A DNA stretch of 64,000 bases from Lysobacteraceae bacterium (GTDB taxonomy: Bacteria; Pseudomonadota; Gammaproteobacteria; Xanthomonadales; Xanthomonadaceae). Where the stretch lies: the NCBI GenBank assembly GCA_028868545.1, contig JAGWUF010000002.1, forward strand, positions 1 through 64,000, in the 5' to 3' direction. The notes beneath the pieces were generated by a model. That model was not told the DNA's origin. It was given only the letters and a program-made list of their open reading frames with translations, and searched no databases. Of the stretch, positions 33,330 through 43,306 are shown one piece after another. A program made the translations under genes and the position numbers. Position 1 is the first letter of the stretch. Each line of letters starts with the position of its first letter.

Positions 33330-34028
33330 GTGATCACCCGCGCCGGGTTCTTGCGCTTGGCGCTGGGCGCATCGGCGGCACTGTTGTTGCCGCCGGTGCG
33401 TGCCGCCGGCAGGTTCGACTTCCGCTTCACCCGCCTGAAATACGACTCGGGCGACTGGGACGTGGATGCGCGGATGCCGGCCAACCTGCTTACTTCGCTG
33501 ATCGACTACACCAATCTGCGGGTGGACCCGAACGAACACGTCGTCGCGCTGGCCGACCCGAAAATGCTGTCGGCACCTTTCTGCTACCTGGCCGGGCACA
33601 AATTGGTGGAATTCAACCCGGCCGAGCGACGCAATTTCGAACGCTATGTGCGCAACGGCGGGTTCGTGTTCGTGGACGACTGCAACCACGACATCGACGG
33701 CCTGTTCGCCAAATCCTTCGAGGCGCAGATGGCATCGATCTTCGGCAAGACCGCACTTGCGAAATTGCCCAACAAGCATCCGTTGTATTCCAGTTTTTTC
33801 AAGTTCCCCGATGGCCCGCCGGCCACCGGCTTCGAGCTCAACGGCTGGGGCGATGACCTGGTCCACGACTACCTGCGCGGGATCCAGATCAGTGGTCGGC
33901 TGGGCCTGCTCTACAGCAACAAGGACTATGGATGCGAATGGGATTACGACTGGCGCAACAAGCGGTTTCTGGCCGAGGACAACACCCGGTTCGCGGTCAA
34001 CATCGTGATGTATGCGCTGAACTCCTGA
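33330..34028 (+). CDS. DUF4159 family exported protein
   Basis: A 232-residue protein, GTG start, with a signal-like N-terminus (ITRAGFLRLALGASAALLLPPVRAA). The core FRFTRLKYDSGDWDVD, then NLLTSLIDYTNLRVDP, and FVRNGGFVFVDDCNHDIDG-type blocks identify DUF4159, a GATase1-like fold found in MoxR/DUF58 operons of many bacteria. A Tat or Sec route is possible (one Arg only before the hydrophobic stretch). It begins nine bases after the TldE-like gene and 13 bases before the MoxR gene. Confidence 0.87.
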   Translation: MITRAGFLRLALGASAALLLPPVRAAGRFDFRFTRLKYDSGDWDVDARMPANLLTSLIDYTNLRVDPNEHVVALADPKMLSAPFCYLAGHKLVEFNPAERRNFERYVRNGGFVFVDDCNHDIDGLFAKSFEAQMASIFGKTALAKLPNKHPLYSSFFKFPDGPPATGFELNGWGDDLVHDYLRGIQISGRLGLLYSNKDYGCEWDYDWRNKRFLAEDNTRFAVNIVMYALNS

Positions 34029-34041
34029 GCCTGGGCACCGC

Positions 34042-35046
<1,005 letters not shown>

Positions 35047-35054
35047 GACCGGCG

Positions 35055-35942
35055 ATGGAAGCCGAGCTGATTCCTGCTGACGTGCGCAGCCGCTTGAAGG
35101 ATTTGCGGCTGCAGGCCGTGCGTGTCCACGGCACGCAGGGCATTGGCCAGCACCCCAGCCACAGCCGCGGTGCGGGCCTGGAGTTTTCCCAATATCGCGC
35201 CTACGAACCCGGCGATGCGTTGCGGCAGATCGACTGGAAGCTCTACGCCCGTTCAGACAAGTTCTTCGTGCGCGAGGCCGAACGCGAGAGCCCGTTGACG
35301 GTGTGGCTGCTGCTCGATGCCAGCGCCTCCATGGGCCAGGTGGACCAGGTTCGCCCGCACTGGTCGCGGCTGGACGCCGCCAAGGGCATTGCCGCCTGCA
35401 TCGCGGAATTGGCCCTGCGCCAGGGCGACCGCTTCGGTCTGGCCGCGCTGCAGGCGACCGGCTTGCAGTTGCTGCCTGCCGGCAGCGGGCCGCGCCAGCG
35501 TGACCGCCTGTGGCTGGCACTGCATGCACTTTCGGCACAGGGCGGCGCTGCCGGGGGCGAACAGTTCAACCCGGTGTGGGAACGCAGTACCGCCGGCGAC
35601 ATGGTGGTGATCCTGAGCGATTGTTTCGACGACGCCATCGTCGCGTTGGCAGAGCGCCTTGCAGCGGCACGGCGCGAGGTCATCGTGATCCAGCTGCTGA
35701 CGGCGGAGGAGCGCGATTTTCCGTTTGCCGGCGGCCATCGATTCCTCGATGTCGAATCAACGACGGAACTTGCGGGCGATGGCAAGGCCATGCGGGACGG
35801 CTTCCTGGCCCGCTTCGGGCAGGCCCTGCAAACCCTCGAGGCGCGCCTGGACGCTGCCGGCATCCGGCATGCGCGGCATGTATTGGATACCCCGCTGGAT
35901 CAACCGCTGCAGCACTTGTTCGGGCGGCGTGTGCCGGCATGA
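35055..35942 (+). CDS. DUF58 (VWA-like) protein
   Basis: A 295-residue cytoplasmic protein. FSQYRAYEPGDALRQIDWK near residue 45 is the DUF58 signature. DASASMGQ near residue 88 is a MIDAS-like D-x-S-x-S metal-binding turn of the VWA fold. The frame opens with a TTG at 35043; the ATG at 35055 (MEAELIPADVRSRLK) is more plausible. DUF58 proteins are regular partners of MoxR ATPases. Its end overlaps the next gene (ATGA at 35939). Confidence 0.93.
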   Translation: MEAELIPADVRSRLKDLRLQAVRVHGTQGIGQHPSHSRGAGLEFSQYRAYEPGDALRQIDWKLYARSDKFFVREAERESPLTVWLLLDASASMGQVDQVRPHWSRLDAAKGIAACIAELALRQGDRFGLAALQATGLQLLPAGSGPRQRDRLWLALHALSAQGGAAGGEQFNPVWERSTAGDMVVILSDCFDDAIVALAERLAAARREVIVIQLLTAEERDFPFAGGHRFLDVESTTELAGDGKAMRDGFLARFGQALQTLEARLDAAGIRHARHVLDTPLDQPLQHLFGRRVPA

Positions 35943-37087
35943 GCATCGGCCTGTTGCTGCCCGGCGCATTGTTGGCACTGGCTGCATTGGCCCTGCCCAT
36001 CCTGATCCATCTGGCGCGCCGGAATGAACGACAGCCGTTGCCGTTTGCGGCGCTGCGCTGGCTGCACCGCAAGCCGCACCCGCGCCGGCATTTGCGGCTG
36101 CAGGACATCCCGCTGCTGCTGTTGCGCCTGCTGTTGCTGGCGTTGCTGGCGGTGTGGCTGGCGCAGCCGGTGCTGCATGGCATGCACGAGCGGCGTGCCT
36201 ATCTGGCGGTGATGCCGGGTGTGCACCTGGCCACGGTTCACCGGCAGGTGCTGCCGGCTGATGCGCGCATGCATTGGCTGGCGGTCGGGTTCCCGCCGCT
36301 GGCGCAGCCGGCACCCGCAAGCGTGCAGCCGATCGACAGCCTGTTGCGCGAGCTGGATGCCAGCCTGCCGCCGCAGGTGCCGCTGATCGTGCTGGCCACG
36401 CCCGTCTTCGACGGGGCCGATGCGCAGCTGCCAGTACTGTCACGGCAAGTGGATTGGCGCATCGTGCCGGGCAACCCGCCTGCGCCGGCTGCAGTGGCTT
36501 CGCCCCCGCCGCGGCTGCAGGTACGGATCGATTCGGAAGATCGCAGCCAGCTGCGTTACCTGTCGGCCGCAGCGCAAGCCTGGGGTGCGGCAGCGCCGCT
36601 GCTTCCGGCCACTGCCCCGTTGCCTGCAACCACCGACAGCGTGCTGGCCTGGTGGGGCGCTGCCGCTTTGCCACCCGCACTATCGGCGTGGGGGGCACGC
36701 GGTGGCACGCTGCTGTTGCCTGCCCATCAGGCACTGCCGGTTGCCGCGCAAGCGGTGCCGGTCTGGCAGAGGGCAAGCGGCGAAGTGCTGCTCGAAGCGG
36801 TTCCGTTCGGGCGCGGTCGCATGTTGCGCCTGGCGCAGCCACTGCAACCCGAACGGATGCCGGAACTGCTGGAGGCCGGTTTCCCGCAGCAACTGCGCGA
36901 CGCCTTGCAACCGCCGGCCATGGCCGCCGCCCGTGCCGATGCGCGGGCCCATGCACCCGTGACCGGCGCCAAGCCCCCGCCAGAACCGCCGCAACCCCTG
37001 CAGCCGTGGCTGGCGCTGCTGGTCGCCGGCGTGTTCCTGTGCGAACGCTGGCTGGCCAGTGGCAGGCACGACGGAGCCAGGCCATGA
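35939..37087 (+). CDS. BatA-like N-terminal domain membrane protein
   Basis: A 382-residue protein. Residues 1-80 hold two membrane spans around a basic loop (LLLPGALLALAALALPILIHLARRNER and LLLLRLLLLALLAVWLA), the BatA aerotolerance-regulator N-terminal domain. A periplasmic region rich in Ala and Pro follows. A C-terminal span (PWLALLVAGVFLCERWLA) closes it. It lacks a visible VWA metal site. It overlaps both neighbours by four bases (ATGA at each junction), indicating coupled translation. Confidence 0.82.
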   Translation: MSIGLLLPGALLALAALALPILIHLARRNERQPLPFAALRWLHRKPHPRRHLRLQDIPLLLLRLLLLALLAVWLAQPVLHGMHERRAYLAVMPGVHLATVHRQVLPADARMHWLAVGFPPLAQPAPASVQPIDSLLRELDASLPPQVPLIVLATPVFDGADAQLPVLSRQVDWRIVPGNPPAPAAVASPPPRLQVRIDSEDRSQLRYLSAAAQAWGAAAPLLPATAPLPATTDSVLAWWGAAALPPALSAWGARGGTLLLPAHQALPVAAQAVPVWQRASGEVLLEAVPFGRGRMLRLAQPLQPERMPELLEAGFPQQLRDALQPPAMAAARADARAHAPVTGAKPPPEPPQPLQPWLALLVAGVFLCERWLASGRHDGARP

Positions 37088-39219
37088 GTACGGGCCTGTT
37101 GCCGACAGCCGCGTGGCGCGCCGCGCGCCTGCGTGATGCCGGCATCGTGCTGGCGCTCGTACTGCCGGTAGTGCTGGCGGTTGCCGTGCTGGTCGCGCGC
37201 TTCGTGGATGCCGGCACTGCCATTGGCCTGCTCATCGCCGGCCTGTTGCTTTTGGCCATCGTGCTCCGGCTACGCTGGCGTCGGCGCGATGCGCAGTGGC
37301 TGGTGCGGGCATTGAATGCTGCCCGCCCCGACATGGACGACAGCGCCGACCTGTTGCTGATGCCGTCGCCCAGTGCGCTGCAACAGCTGCAGCAGCAACG
37401 GCTCGTGCAGCGCCTGCATGCCACCCCGCCCGATCTGCGTGCCGCCTGGCCGCACCGCCTGCTGCTGGCTTCGCTGCTGTTCGCAGTGTGCAGCATCGTG
37501 CTCGCGCGCTGGCTGCCTGCGCCGCACGCCTTGCTGCAGGCACCGCCAGCAACCACGTCGGGGGCGCAGAACGCCGCGCCACGGCTGCAACAGGTGCAAC
37601 TGCAAGTCGTGCCGCCGGCGTATACCGGCATGTCCGGTCGCATGGAGCCCACGTTGTCGATCAAGACACCTGCAGGTTCCACCTTGCACTGGCGCCTGCG
37701 TTTCACCGGTACCGCCCGGGAGGTGGCACTGGTGCTGCTGGATGGCCGTCGCATTGCGCTGCAGAACGCGGCGGATGGCTGGCGTGCCAGCCTGGTGCTG
37801 GCGGCCTCGCAGCTGTACCGGGTGCAGGTCGATGGGCAGCTGCTGGACAACGGCAAGCTGCACCGTCTGGATGCGATCATCGATCAACCGCCGCAAGTCA
37901 CGGTGCAACGCCCGACCCAAAGCCTGAGCCTTGCCACCACATTGCAATCGGATTGGGCACTGGCCTTCGATGCGCGGGATGATTACGGCATCCAGCCCAC
38001 GGCCAGGCTGCGCCTGACCCTGGCCCAGGGCAGCGGTGAAAACATCACGTTCCGGGAGCATGCACTTCTGTTGACTGGCCAGGGGACTGGCAGGCAGCGC
38101 AGTTTCCAGCATCGGCTGGACCTGAAAGCGCTGGGCATGGCCGAAGGCGACGACCTGATCGTGCAGCTGGAGGTGGCCGACAACCATCGCCCGCAACCGC
38201 AAGTGGCGCGCAGCCCCAGCCTGATCCTGCGCCTGCACGGCAAGATGGCCGCCGCAACCAGTGACATCGAAGGCGCAGTGCGGCGCGTGCTGCCGGCGTA
38301 TTTCCGCAGCCAGCGACAAATCATCATCGATGCCGAGGCCTTGCAGAAGAAGCGCCGGGGACTGGCGGCCGAAGCGTTCCTGAAACAGTCCGATGCGATC
38401 GGCGTGGATCAGCGCATCCTGCGCCTGCGCTACGGGCAATTCCTGGGGGAAGAAGCCGAGGGCGGGCCGAAAACCGCCCCGGTCGCAGACGCAACAAGCA
38501 ACACCGAGGAGGACGATGGCCACGGTGCCGGCCACGACACCCACGCGCAGACGGCAACCGGCACCGCGCCCATGTTCGGTCAGATCGACCATGTGCTGGA
38601 AACCTTCGGGCATACCCATGACATCGCCGAGGCGGCAACCTTGCTGGATCCGCAAACACGCGCCACCCTCAAGCAAGCGCTGGACAAGATGTGGCAATCG
38701 GAATTGCACTTGCGTCAGGGTCATCCCGAACGCGCCCTGCCCTTCGCCTACGAGGCACTGAGGTTCATCAAGCAGGTGCAGCAATCCGAGCGCATCTATC
38801 TGGCGCGGGTGGGCCCGGAGTTGCCGCCCATCGATGAAAGCCGCAGGCTGGGCGGCAAGCGCGACGGTATCGCCGCCCGCCTGGATGCCCTGCAACTCGC
38901 CACGCAGGACGACGCCCAGCTGGTCCAACTCTGGCAAAGCCTGCTGCAGCCCGGCTCTGTCTCGATTTCGACGCAGACGCTGGACGCCTTCGATGCCTGG
39001 TTGCGGCGTCACCCGGGGCGCGCGGCGGATCCACTGGCCTTGCAGGCAGCGCTGGATGGCGTGCGGCGCAGTTCCGAATGCGAAAATTGCCGTGCAGCAC
39101 TGCAACACCAGCTCTGGCCGCTGCTGGCCATGCCGCCGGCCGTTCCGTTGCGGCGTGCGGCCGAGGACGCACAGGGACGCCGCTATCTGGATGCCCTGCA
39201 GCCAGGCGGCAAGCCATGA
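37084..39219 (+). CDS. Large membrane-anchored protein of the MoxR/DUF58 operon (DUF4175-like)
   Basis: A 711-residue protein. Two to three membrane spans occupy the first 160 residues (IVLALVLPVVLAVAVLVA, GLLIAGLLLLAIVLRL, LLLASLLFAVCSIVLARWL). A long periplasmic part follows with beta-rich repeats (PPAYTGMSGRMEPTL, LQVPAY-like blocks), similar in plan to DUF4175 proteins. A His/Asp-rich loop near residue 480 (DDGHGAGHDTHAQ) could bind metal. The C-terminal half is helical (HPERALPFAYEALRFIKQVQ). ATGA overlaps at both ends. No known function. Confidence 0.78.
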   Translation: MSTGLLPTAAWRAARLRDAGIVLALVLPVVLAVAVLVARFVDAGTAIGLLIAGLLLLAIVLRLRWRRRDAQWLVRALNAARPDMDDSADLLLMPSPSALQQLQQQRLVQRLHATPPDLRAAWPHRLLLASLLFAVCSIVLARWLPAPHALLQAPPATTSGAQNAAPRLQQVQLQVVPPAYTGMSGRMEPTLSIKTPAGSTLHWRLRFTGTAREVALVLLDGRRIALQNAADGWRASLVLAASQLYRVQVDGQLLDNGKLHRLDAIIDQPPQVTVQRPTQSLSLATTLQSDWALAFDARDDYGIQPTARLRLTLAQGSGENITFREHALLLTGQGTGRQRSFQHRLDLKALGMAEGDDLIVQLEVADNHRPQPQVARSPSLILRLHGKMAAATSDIEGAVRRVLPAYFRSQRQIIIDAEALQKKRRGLAAEAFLKQSDAIGVDQRILRLRYGQFLGEEAEGGPKTAPVADATSNTEEDDGHGAGHDTHAQTATGTAPMFGQIDHVLETFGHTHDIAEAATLLDPQTRATLKQALDKMWQSELHLRQGHPERALPFAYEALRFIKQVQQSERIYLARVGPELPPIDESRRLGGKRDGIAARLDALQLATQDDAQLVQLWQSLLQPGSVSISTQTLDAFDAWLRRHPGRAADPLALQAALDGVRRSSECENCRAALQHQLWPLLAMPPAVPLRRAAEDAQGRRYLDALQPGGKP

Positions 39220-40991
39220 ATGCCACCCTCCTGCCCATGCTGGTGGCTGGGGTACTGACGCTGGCAGCCGTGCTGGCAAGCGTGCGCGTGTGGCAGGGCC
39301 GCGCTGGCCGCACGCGTTGGCACACCGCCCTGCTGCTTGGCCTGCAACCTGTCCTCGCGGTGTTGCTGTTCTTCGGTTTGTTCCCTCCCATGCGTGCCGT
39401 GCCGGAGGGGCGAGCCTTGATCGTCCTGACCACCGGCTGGCGCGACGCACCGGATGCTGGTCAACCCGGCCTGCGCATCGCCTTGCCGGAAGCGGAGCAC
39501 GCCACCGATGCCGAGCCGAGCCCCGACCTTGCCAGCGCATTGCGGCGCTATCCGTACATCACGTACTTGCACGTACTGGGGGATGGCCTGTCCGCACGTG
39601 ATCGTGAGGCAGCACGAGGCCATGCCATCACTTTCCGTCCCCCTGCCCTCCCCGCCGGGCTGGTCGAACTTGCCTACCCCGCACGCCTGGGGGTTGGCAA
39701 CCGCCTGCAGGTGCACGGCCGCGCCGCCGGCATCCCGCACGGCCAGGTGGAATTGCTCGACCCCGCGCTGCAGCGGGTGCAGCGCATCCCGTTGCGGCAA
39801 GACGGGCAATTCACGCTGCAGGCCGATGTGCGCAGCGCCGGCTTGCCGACATTCACGCTGCGGCTGTTCGATGCCCGCGGCAGGCTGCGGGAATCGGTGC
39901 CACTCCCGCTGGATGTTCAGCAACCGCCCCCCTTGCGCATGTGGGTGCTGGCCAGCGCACCCAATCCGGAGCTGAAATATCTGCGGCGCTGGGCACTGGA
40001 TGCCGGCATGGCATTGCACACGCAGATCGATGCCGGACGCGGCATCGTGCTGGGCGATGCGCCGCTGCCGCTGACGGCGGACACGCTGGCCAGGTTCGAT
40101 CTGCTGCTGCTGGATGGCCGTCGCCTGCAGGCACTGCGCGACACCGACTGGCAGGCCTTGACCGCAGCCATTGCCGCAGGGCTGGGAGTGCTGGTGCAGC
40201 AAGATGCCGTGCCCACACCGACGCTGCACACGCGCCTGCGCAGCTGGGGCTTCACGTCCAAGCCGGCGGCCAGCCCGCAGCAAGTCGCTTTGCTTGCGGG
40301 CGAAACCGCCCGCGATGGCGCCCTGCAGGCATGGGTGCTGCGCGAACCCGACGCGGGTGCCGCGCCCCTGTTGCGCGACGCGCAAGGACAAGTGCTGGGG
40401 CAATGGCGTGCCCTAGGCCGCGGCCGGGTTGGCCTGCTGGGCCTGACCGAAACCTACCCGCTGGTGTTGCAAGGCCATGCGGCGGAACATGCGCAGCTGT
40501 GGAGCACGGTACTGGCACAGCTTGCCCGGCCAATGCCGCAGGCCGTGCCCACCGTGCCGGATTCGCCGCACTGGCAGGGCGAACGCATCGCACTGTGCCG
40601 GCTCGGCGCGGACAGCCAGCTCCGGGATGCGAAGGGTGCCTCCATTCCGTTGCAGGTCGACCCGGCCACCGGTGCACGCCGTTGCGCCGCAGTCTGGTTG
40701 CAGCAGCCGGGCTGGCATGTGCTGGCCAGTGGATCGACGCAACAATGGTTGCACGTTCTGCCAGCAGCGGTTGCGCCCGTCCTGCAGCGCCGGCAACGCC
40801 AGCTGCAAACGCAGCTGCTGGCAATGTCGGCCAGCACGGCCGCTCGGCAAGACAAGGCCGCACCGCCGACACGCCGCAGTGTGTCGTGGCCATGGCTGGC
40901 CGCATGGCTGGCGGTGGCGGCGCTGGCCTGGGTCAGCGAGCGCAGATGGAACCGTCCGACCAGGACTGGGGCCGGTTCCGCACCAGCCTGA
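39216..40991 (+). CDS. Bat-like membrane protein with GATase-like periplasmic domain
   Basis: A 591-residue protein ending the operon. Two N-terminal spans (LPMLVAGVLTLAAVLASVRVW and TALLLGLQPVLAVLLFFGLF) and one C-terminal span (WPWLAAWLAVAALAWVS) flank a large periplasmic region. That region has a beta-sandwich-like part (around residue 165, LAYPARLGVGNRLQVHG) and then a GATase1-like part (around residue 245, PLRMWVLASAPNPELKYLRRWA). No catalytic Cys is apparent. The start is the ATG overlapping the previous stop. Stop at 40991 converges on fur. Confidence 0.78.
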   Translation: MNATLLPMLVAGVLTLAAVLASVRVWQGRAGRTRWHTALLLGLQPVLAVLLFFGLFPPMRAVPEGRALIVLTTGWRDAPDAGQPGLRIALPEAEHATDAEPSPDLASALRRYPYITYLHVLGDGLSARDREAARGHAITFRPPALPAGLVELAYPARLGVGNRLQVHGRAAGIPHGQVELLDPALQRVQRIPLRQDGQFTLQADVRSAGLPTFTLRLFDARGRLRESVPLPLDVQQPPPLRMWVLASAPNPELKYLRRWALDAGMALHTQIDAGRGIVLGDAPLPLTADTLARFDLLLLDGRRLQALRDTDWQALTAAIAAGLGVLVQQDAVPTPTLHTRLRSWGFTSKPAASPQQVALLAGETARDGALQAWVLREPDAGAAPLLRDAQGQVLGQWRALGRGRVGLLGLTETYPLVLQGHAAEHAQLWSTVLAQLARPMPQAVPTVPDSPHWQGERIALCRLGADSQLRDAKGASIPLQVDPATGARRCAAVWLQQPGWHVLASGSTQQWLHVLPAAVAPVLQRRQRQLQTQLLAMSASTAARQDKAAPPTRRSVSWPWLAAWLAVAALAWVSERRWNRPTRTGAGSAPA

Positions 40992-40992
40992 C

Positions 40993-41391
40993 TCAGCGCT
41001 GCTTGCGCACGTACAGCACCAGTGCGTGATCGACGATTTCGAAGCCGTGCGCCGCCGCGATTTTCTGTTGCAGCGCTTCGATTTCATCGCTGTGGAATTC
41101 GACCACCTTGCCGGTTTCCATGTCCACCATGTGGTCGTGGTGTTCGCCGCGATCCAGCTCGTAGACGGCGGTGCCGCCTTCGAAATTGTGCTTGAGCACC
41201 AACCCGGCCGATTCGAATTGGGTCAGCACGCGATAGATCGTGGCCAGGCCGATGTCTTCGCCCACGGCCAGGAGTTGCTTGTAGATGTCCTCGGCGGTCA
41301 AGTGCCTGGGCTTGGCGTGCTCCAGCAGCTCGAGCAGGCGCAGCCGCGGATGGGTGACCTTGAGCCCAACCTTGCGAAGATCCTGAGACAT
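40993..41391 (-). CDS. fur: Ferric uptake regulator Fur
   Basis: Iron-responsive repressor, 132 residues. The winged helix reads KVTHPRLRLLELLEHAKPRH and GLATIYRVLTQFESAGLV. HHDHMVDMETGKVVEFHS contains the metal-binding histidines of Fur; the C-terminal zinc CxxC motif of many Fur proteins is absent, as in the Xanthomonad/Pseudomonas type. The ATG at 41391 has an AGGAAGG ribosome site. Immediately upstream is a five-copy 11-bp repeat. It is divergent from bamE, the arrangement common in gamma-proteobacteria. Confidence 0.95.
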   Translation of the reverse strand: MSQDLRKVGLKVTHPRLRLLELLEHAKPRHLTAEDIYKQLLAVGEDIGLATIYRVLTQFESAGLVLKHNFEGGTAVYELDRGEHHDHMVDMETGKVVEFHSDEIEALQQKIAAAHGFEIVDHALVLYVRKQR

Positions 41392-41400
41392 GGTTTCCTT

Positions 41401-41455
41401 CCTGCGTCGTGCCTGCGTCGTGCCTGCGTCGTGCCTGCGTCGTGCCTGCGTCTTG
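41401..41455. repeat. Five-copy 11-bp tandem repeat in the fur leader
   Basis: The unit CCTGCGTCGTG occurs five times head to tail: four exact copies and a last copy with one change (CGTCTTG). It starts nine bases upstream of the fur ATG and partly overlaps its ribosome-binding region, between fur and bamE. Because 11 is not a multiple of three, gain or loss of a unit changes leader spacing. Confidence 0.9.
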
Positions 41456-41576
41456 CGCATCATGCATGCCGGGTGAACGATCCGACTACCCGCCCGCCGC
41501 CGGACAGTCCAGGGCAGCGTCGTGGCGAGTCGGGAGTGTATCATCGGCACTTCCGCCACTGCCCCGTCCCCTGCCG

Positions 41577-41972
41577 ATGCGCAAGCTGATTCCTCTTCTC
41601 CTGGCAACCTTGTTGGTCAGCGGCTGCGGCCTGCTGTACCGGCAGCCGGTCTTTCAGGGCAACCTGCTTGAAAAGACCGCCGTGGATCAACTGCAGGCCG
41701 GGATGGATCAGCATCAAGTGATGACCTTGCTGGGCACGCCGTCGGTGCAGGATCCCTTCCATCACAATCGTTGGGACTATGTCGCCAGCCAGCGCATCGG
41801 TCGCACCGGCAAACCGGTGGTGAAGACCATGACCCTGTGGTTCGAAAACGGTCAGCTCAACCGTTGGGAAGGTGAATACTTCCCCGAGCAGGACTCCGAT
41901 CTGGCCAAGAATTCGATCCGTTACTTCGGCCCGAACCTGGCCAAGGACAAGGACAAGAAAAAGCGCCGTTAA
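41577..41972 (+). CDS. bamE: Outer-membrane assembly lipoprotein BamE
   Basis: A 131-residue lipoprotein of the Bam machine that inserts beta-barrel proteins. LLLATLLVSGCGLL is a lipobox; Cys19 would be lipidated. The BamE/SmpA fold follows: YRQPVFQGNLLEKTAVDQL, GMDQHQVMTLLGTPSVQDPF and RWDYVASQRIG. The Lys-rich tail (KDKDKKKRR) is unusual for E. coli BamE. Divergent from fur and convergent with rnfH. Confidence 0.95.
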   Translation: MRKLIPLLLATLLVSGCGLLYRQPVFQGNLLEKTAVDQLQAGMDQHQVMTLLGTPSVQDPFHHNRWDYVASQRIGRTGKPVVKTMTLWFENGQLNRWEGEYFPEQDSDLAKNSIRYFGPNLAKDKDKKKRR

Positions 41973-42232
41973 CGGCCTTTGCCCCGCTGGGCACGCAACC
42001 GGCGCGCCTGCTTCGGGTCGAGTTGCAGCGACCGCAACAGTTCGATGCGGTCACCCGCGTGCAGGCAGGTGGCGTGGGTTGCGCCCTGCCCGAACACCGC
42101 CAACGCCACGAACGGCGCATCCAGTTGCCAACCTGCGGCCGCCAGTGCCGCAGCCACGTCGGCACCTTCGGCCACATCCACCTCGACGCTCTGGCAGCGT
42201 TCCGGCCAGGCCCGCAGCAACTGCACCCGCAT
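41969..42232 (-). CDS. RnfH family ubiquitin-like protein
   Basis: An 87-residue protein with the RnfH/ubiquitin-like beta-grasp plan: VQLLRAWPERCQSVEVDVAEG, then VAAALAAAGWQLD, VAVFGQGATHATCLHAGDRIELLRSL. The basic C-terminus is KQARRLRAQRGKGR. Its ATG shares a base with the ratA stop (TGATG), so the two are translationally coupled. Role unknown; it is a standard partner of ratA in gamma-proteobacteria. Confidence 0.92.
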   Translation of the reverse strand: MRVQLLRAWPERCQSVEVDVAEGADVAAALAAAGWQLDAPFVALAVFGQGATHATCLHAGDRIELLRSLQLDPKQARRLRAQRGKGR

Positions 42233-42663
42233 CAGCCGATCTCCTTGTCGGCCTCGCGCACGAAATCGTCCACCATGCGGTCGGCCAGGCCCTGCATCCC
42301 GATCTGCATGGCCGGCGCCAGCAGCCGCGACAGAGGTTCGAACTCCAGGCGCAGCAGCACCTTGCAGGCGCATTCGTCCAGTGCATGGAATTCCCAACGC
42401 CCCTGCAAATGGCGGAACGGGCCATCGCGCAACGCCATGTCGATGTGGTGCGGCGGGCTGAGCAGGTTTTCGGTGGTGAACCAGGTGTAGAAACCACCCA
42501 CCCCAAGATCCAGTCGCGCCAGCAACCGGTTCCCGACCTGTTCCAGTACCTGCGCCTGCCGGCACCACTCGAAGCGGTGCGGGTAGGCCATGACATCGTT
42601 GACCAGCGCGAACATGCGCGCGGAGGAATGTTCGACCAAAGCACTGCGTTGGATGACGGGCAT
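42232..42663 (-). CDS. ratA: RatA / coenzyme-Q-binding START-domain protein
   Basis: A 143-residue START/SRPBCC fold protein. [20 protein letters not shown] and [14 protein letters not shown] match the family N-terminus. In E. coli RatA was reported to bind 50S subunits, while its homologue COQ10 binds ubiquinone; which role holds here is open. The frame is open upstream to 42834, but that part overlaps smpB antisense, so the ATG at 42663 is used. Divergent from smpB, 59 bp apart. Confidence 0.93.
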   Translation of the reverse strand: MPVIQRSALVEHSSARMFALVNDVMAYPHRFEWCRQAQVLEQVGNRLLARLDLGVGGFYTWFTTENLLSPPHHIDMALRDGPFRHLQGRWEFHALDECACKVLLRLEFEPLSRLLAPAMQIGMQGLADRMVDDFVREADKEIG

Positions 42664-42722
42664 CGAAGGATCCGGAGCAGCGACACGCACCGCAACACGG
42701 GCGAATCGGCGAGAATGGCGGG

Positions 42723-43217
42723 ATGAGCAAGAAGAACCACAAGGATAAGGCAAACGGCGTCGGCACCATCGCGCTGAACAAGCGTGCGCGCCACGAATAC
42801 AGCTTCGAGGAAAAATTCGAAGCGGGCCTGGCATTGCAGGGGTGGGAGCTGAAGGCGATCCGCGCCGGCCGCGCCAACATCGTCGACGCCTATGCAGTGG
42901 TGCTGCAAGGCGAATTGTTCCTGATCGGCGCGCAGATCACCCCGCTGATCCAGGCGTCCACCCACGTGGTGGCCAACGACCGCCGCACCCGCAAGCTGCT
43001 GCTGCACCGGCGCGAGATCGACATGCTGATCGGCCGCGTGCAGCGCGACGGCTACACCCTGATCCCCACCGCGCTGTACTGGAAGGGCAACAAGGTCAAG
43101 GCCGAGCTGGCGCTGGCCAAGGGCAAGCAGACTCACGACAAGCGCGAGGCCAGCAAGGAGCGCGACTGGGATCGCGAGAAGCAACGCCTGCTGCGGCGGC
43201 ACAACAAGGACGCGTGA
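42723..43217 (+). CDS. smpB: SsrA-binding protein SmpB
   Basis: Partner of tmRNA in trans-translation, 164 residues. [20 protein letters not shown] and [15 protein letters not shown] are the conserved RNA-binding core, and [18 protein letters not shown] follows. The C-terminal tail [23 protein letters not shown] is the helix that enters the mRNA channel. Its RNA, ssrA, lies at 22593, about 20 kb away rather than adjacent. Confidence 0.97.
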   Translation: MSKKNHKDKANGVGTIALNKRARHEYSFEEKFEAGLALQGWELKAIRAGRANIVDAYAVVLQGELFLIGAQITPLIQASTHVVANDRRTRKLLLHRREIDMLIGRVQRDGYTLIPTALYWKGNKVKAELALAKGKQTHDKREASKERDWDREKQRLLRRHNKDA

Positions 43218-43233
43218 CGCGTCGCAGATTTGT

Positions 43234-43260
43234 TGACATCCCCCCCCCATGCAATAGTAG
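43234..43260 (+). promoter_or_regulatory. Putative promoter with poly-C spacer
   Basis: TTGACA (43234-43239) is followed by T and a run of eight C (43241-43248), and then by CAATAGTAG, offering a weak -10 (TAGTAG, 15-bp spacer). Loss or gain of a C in the run would change the spacer length. Reading frames do not cross it (it is between the smpB stop and the next ATG). Confidence 0.4.
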
Positions 43261-43306
43261 GTTCAAGCGACTGCCCGCCAGAAAGTCCCATTTCAGGAGA
43301 ACTTCG

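Noticed and set aside
41401-41455. CRISPR array
   Set aside because: The units are 11 bp with no spacers between them, so this is a simple tandem repeat; no cas genes are present.
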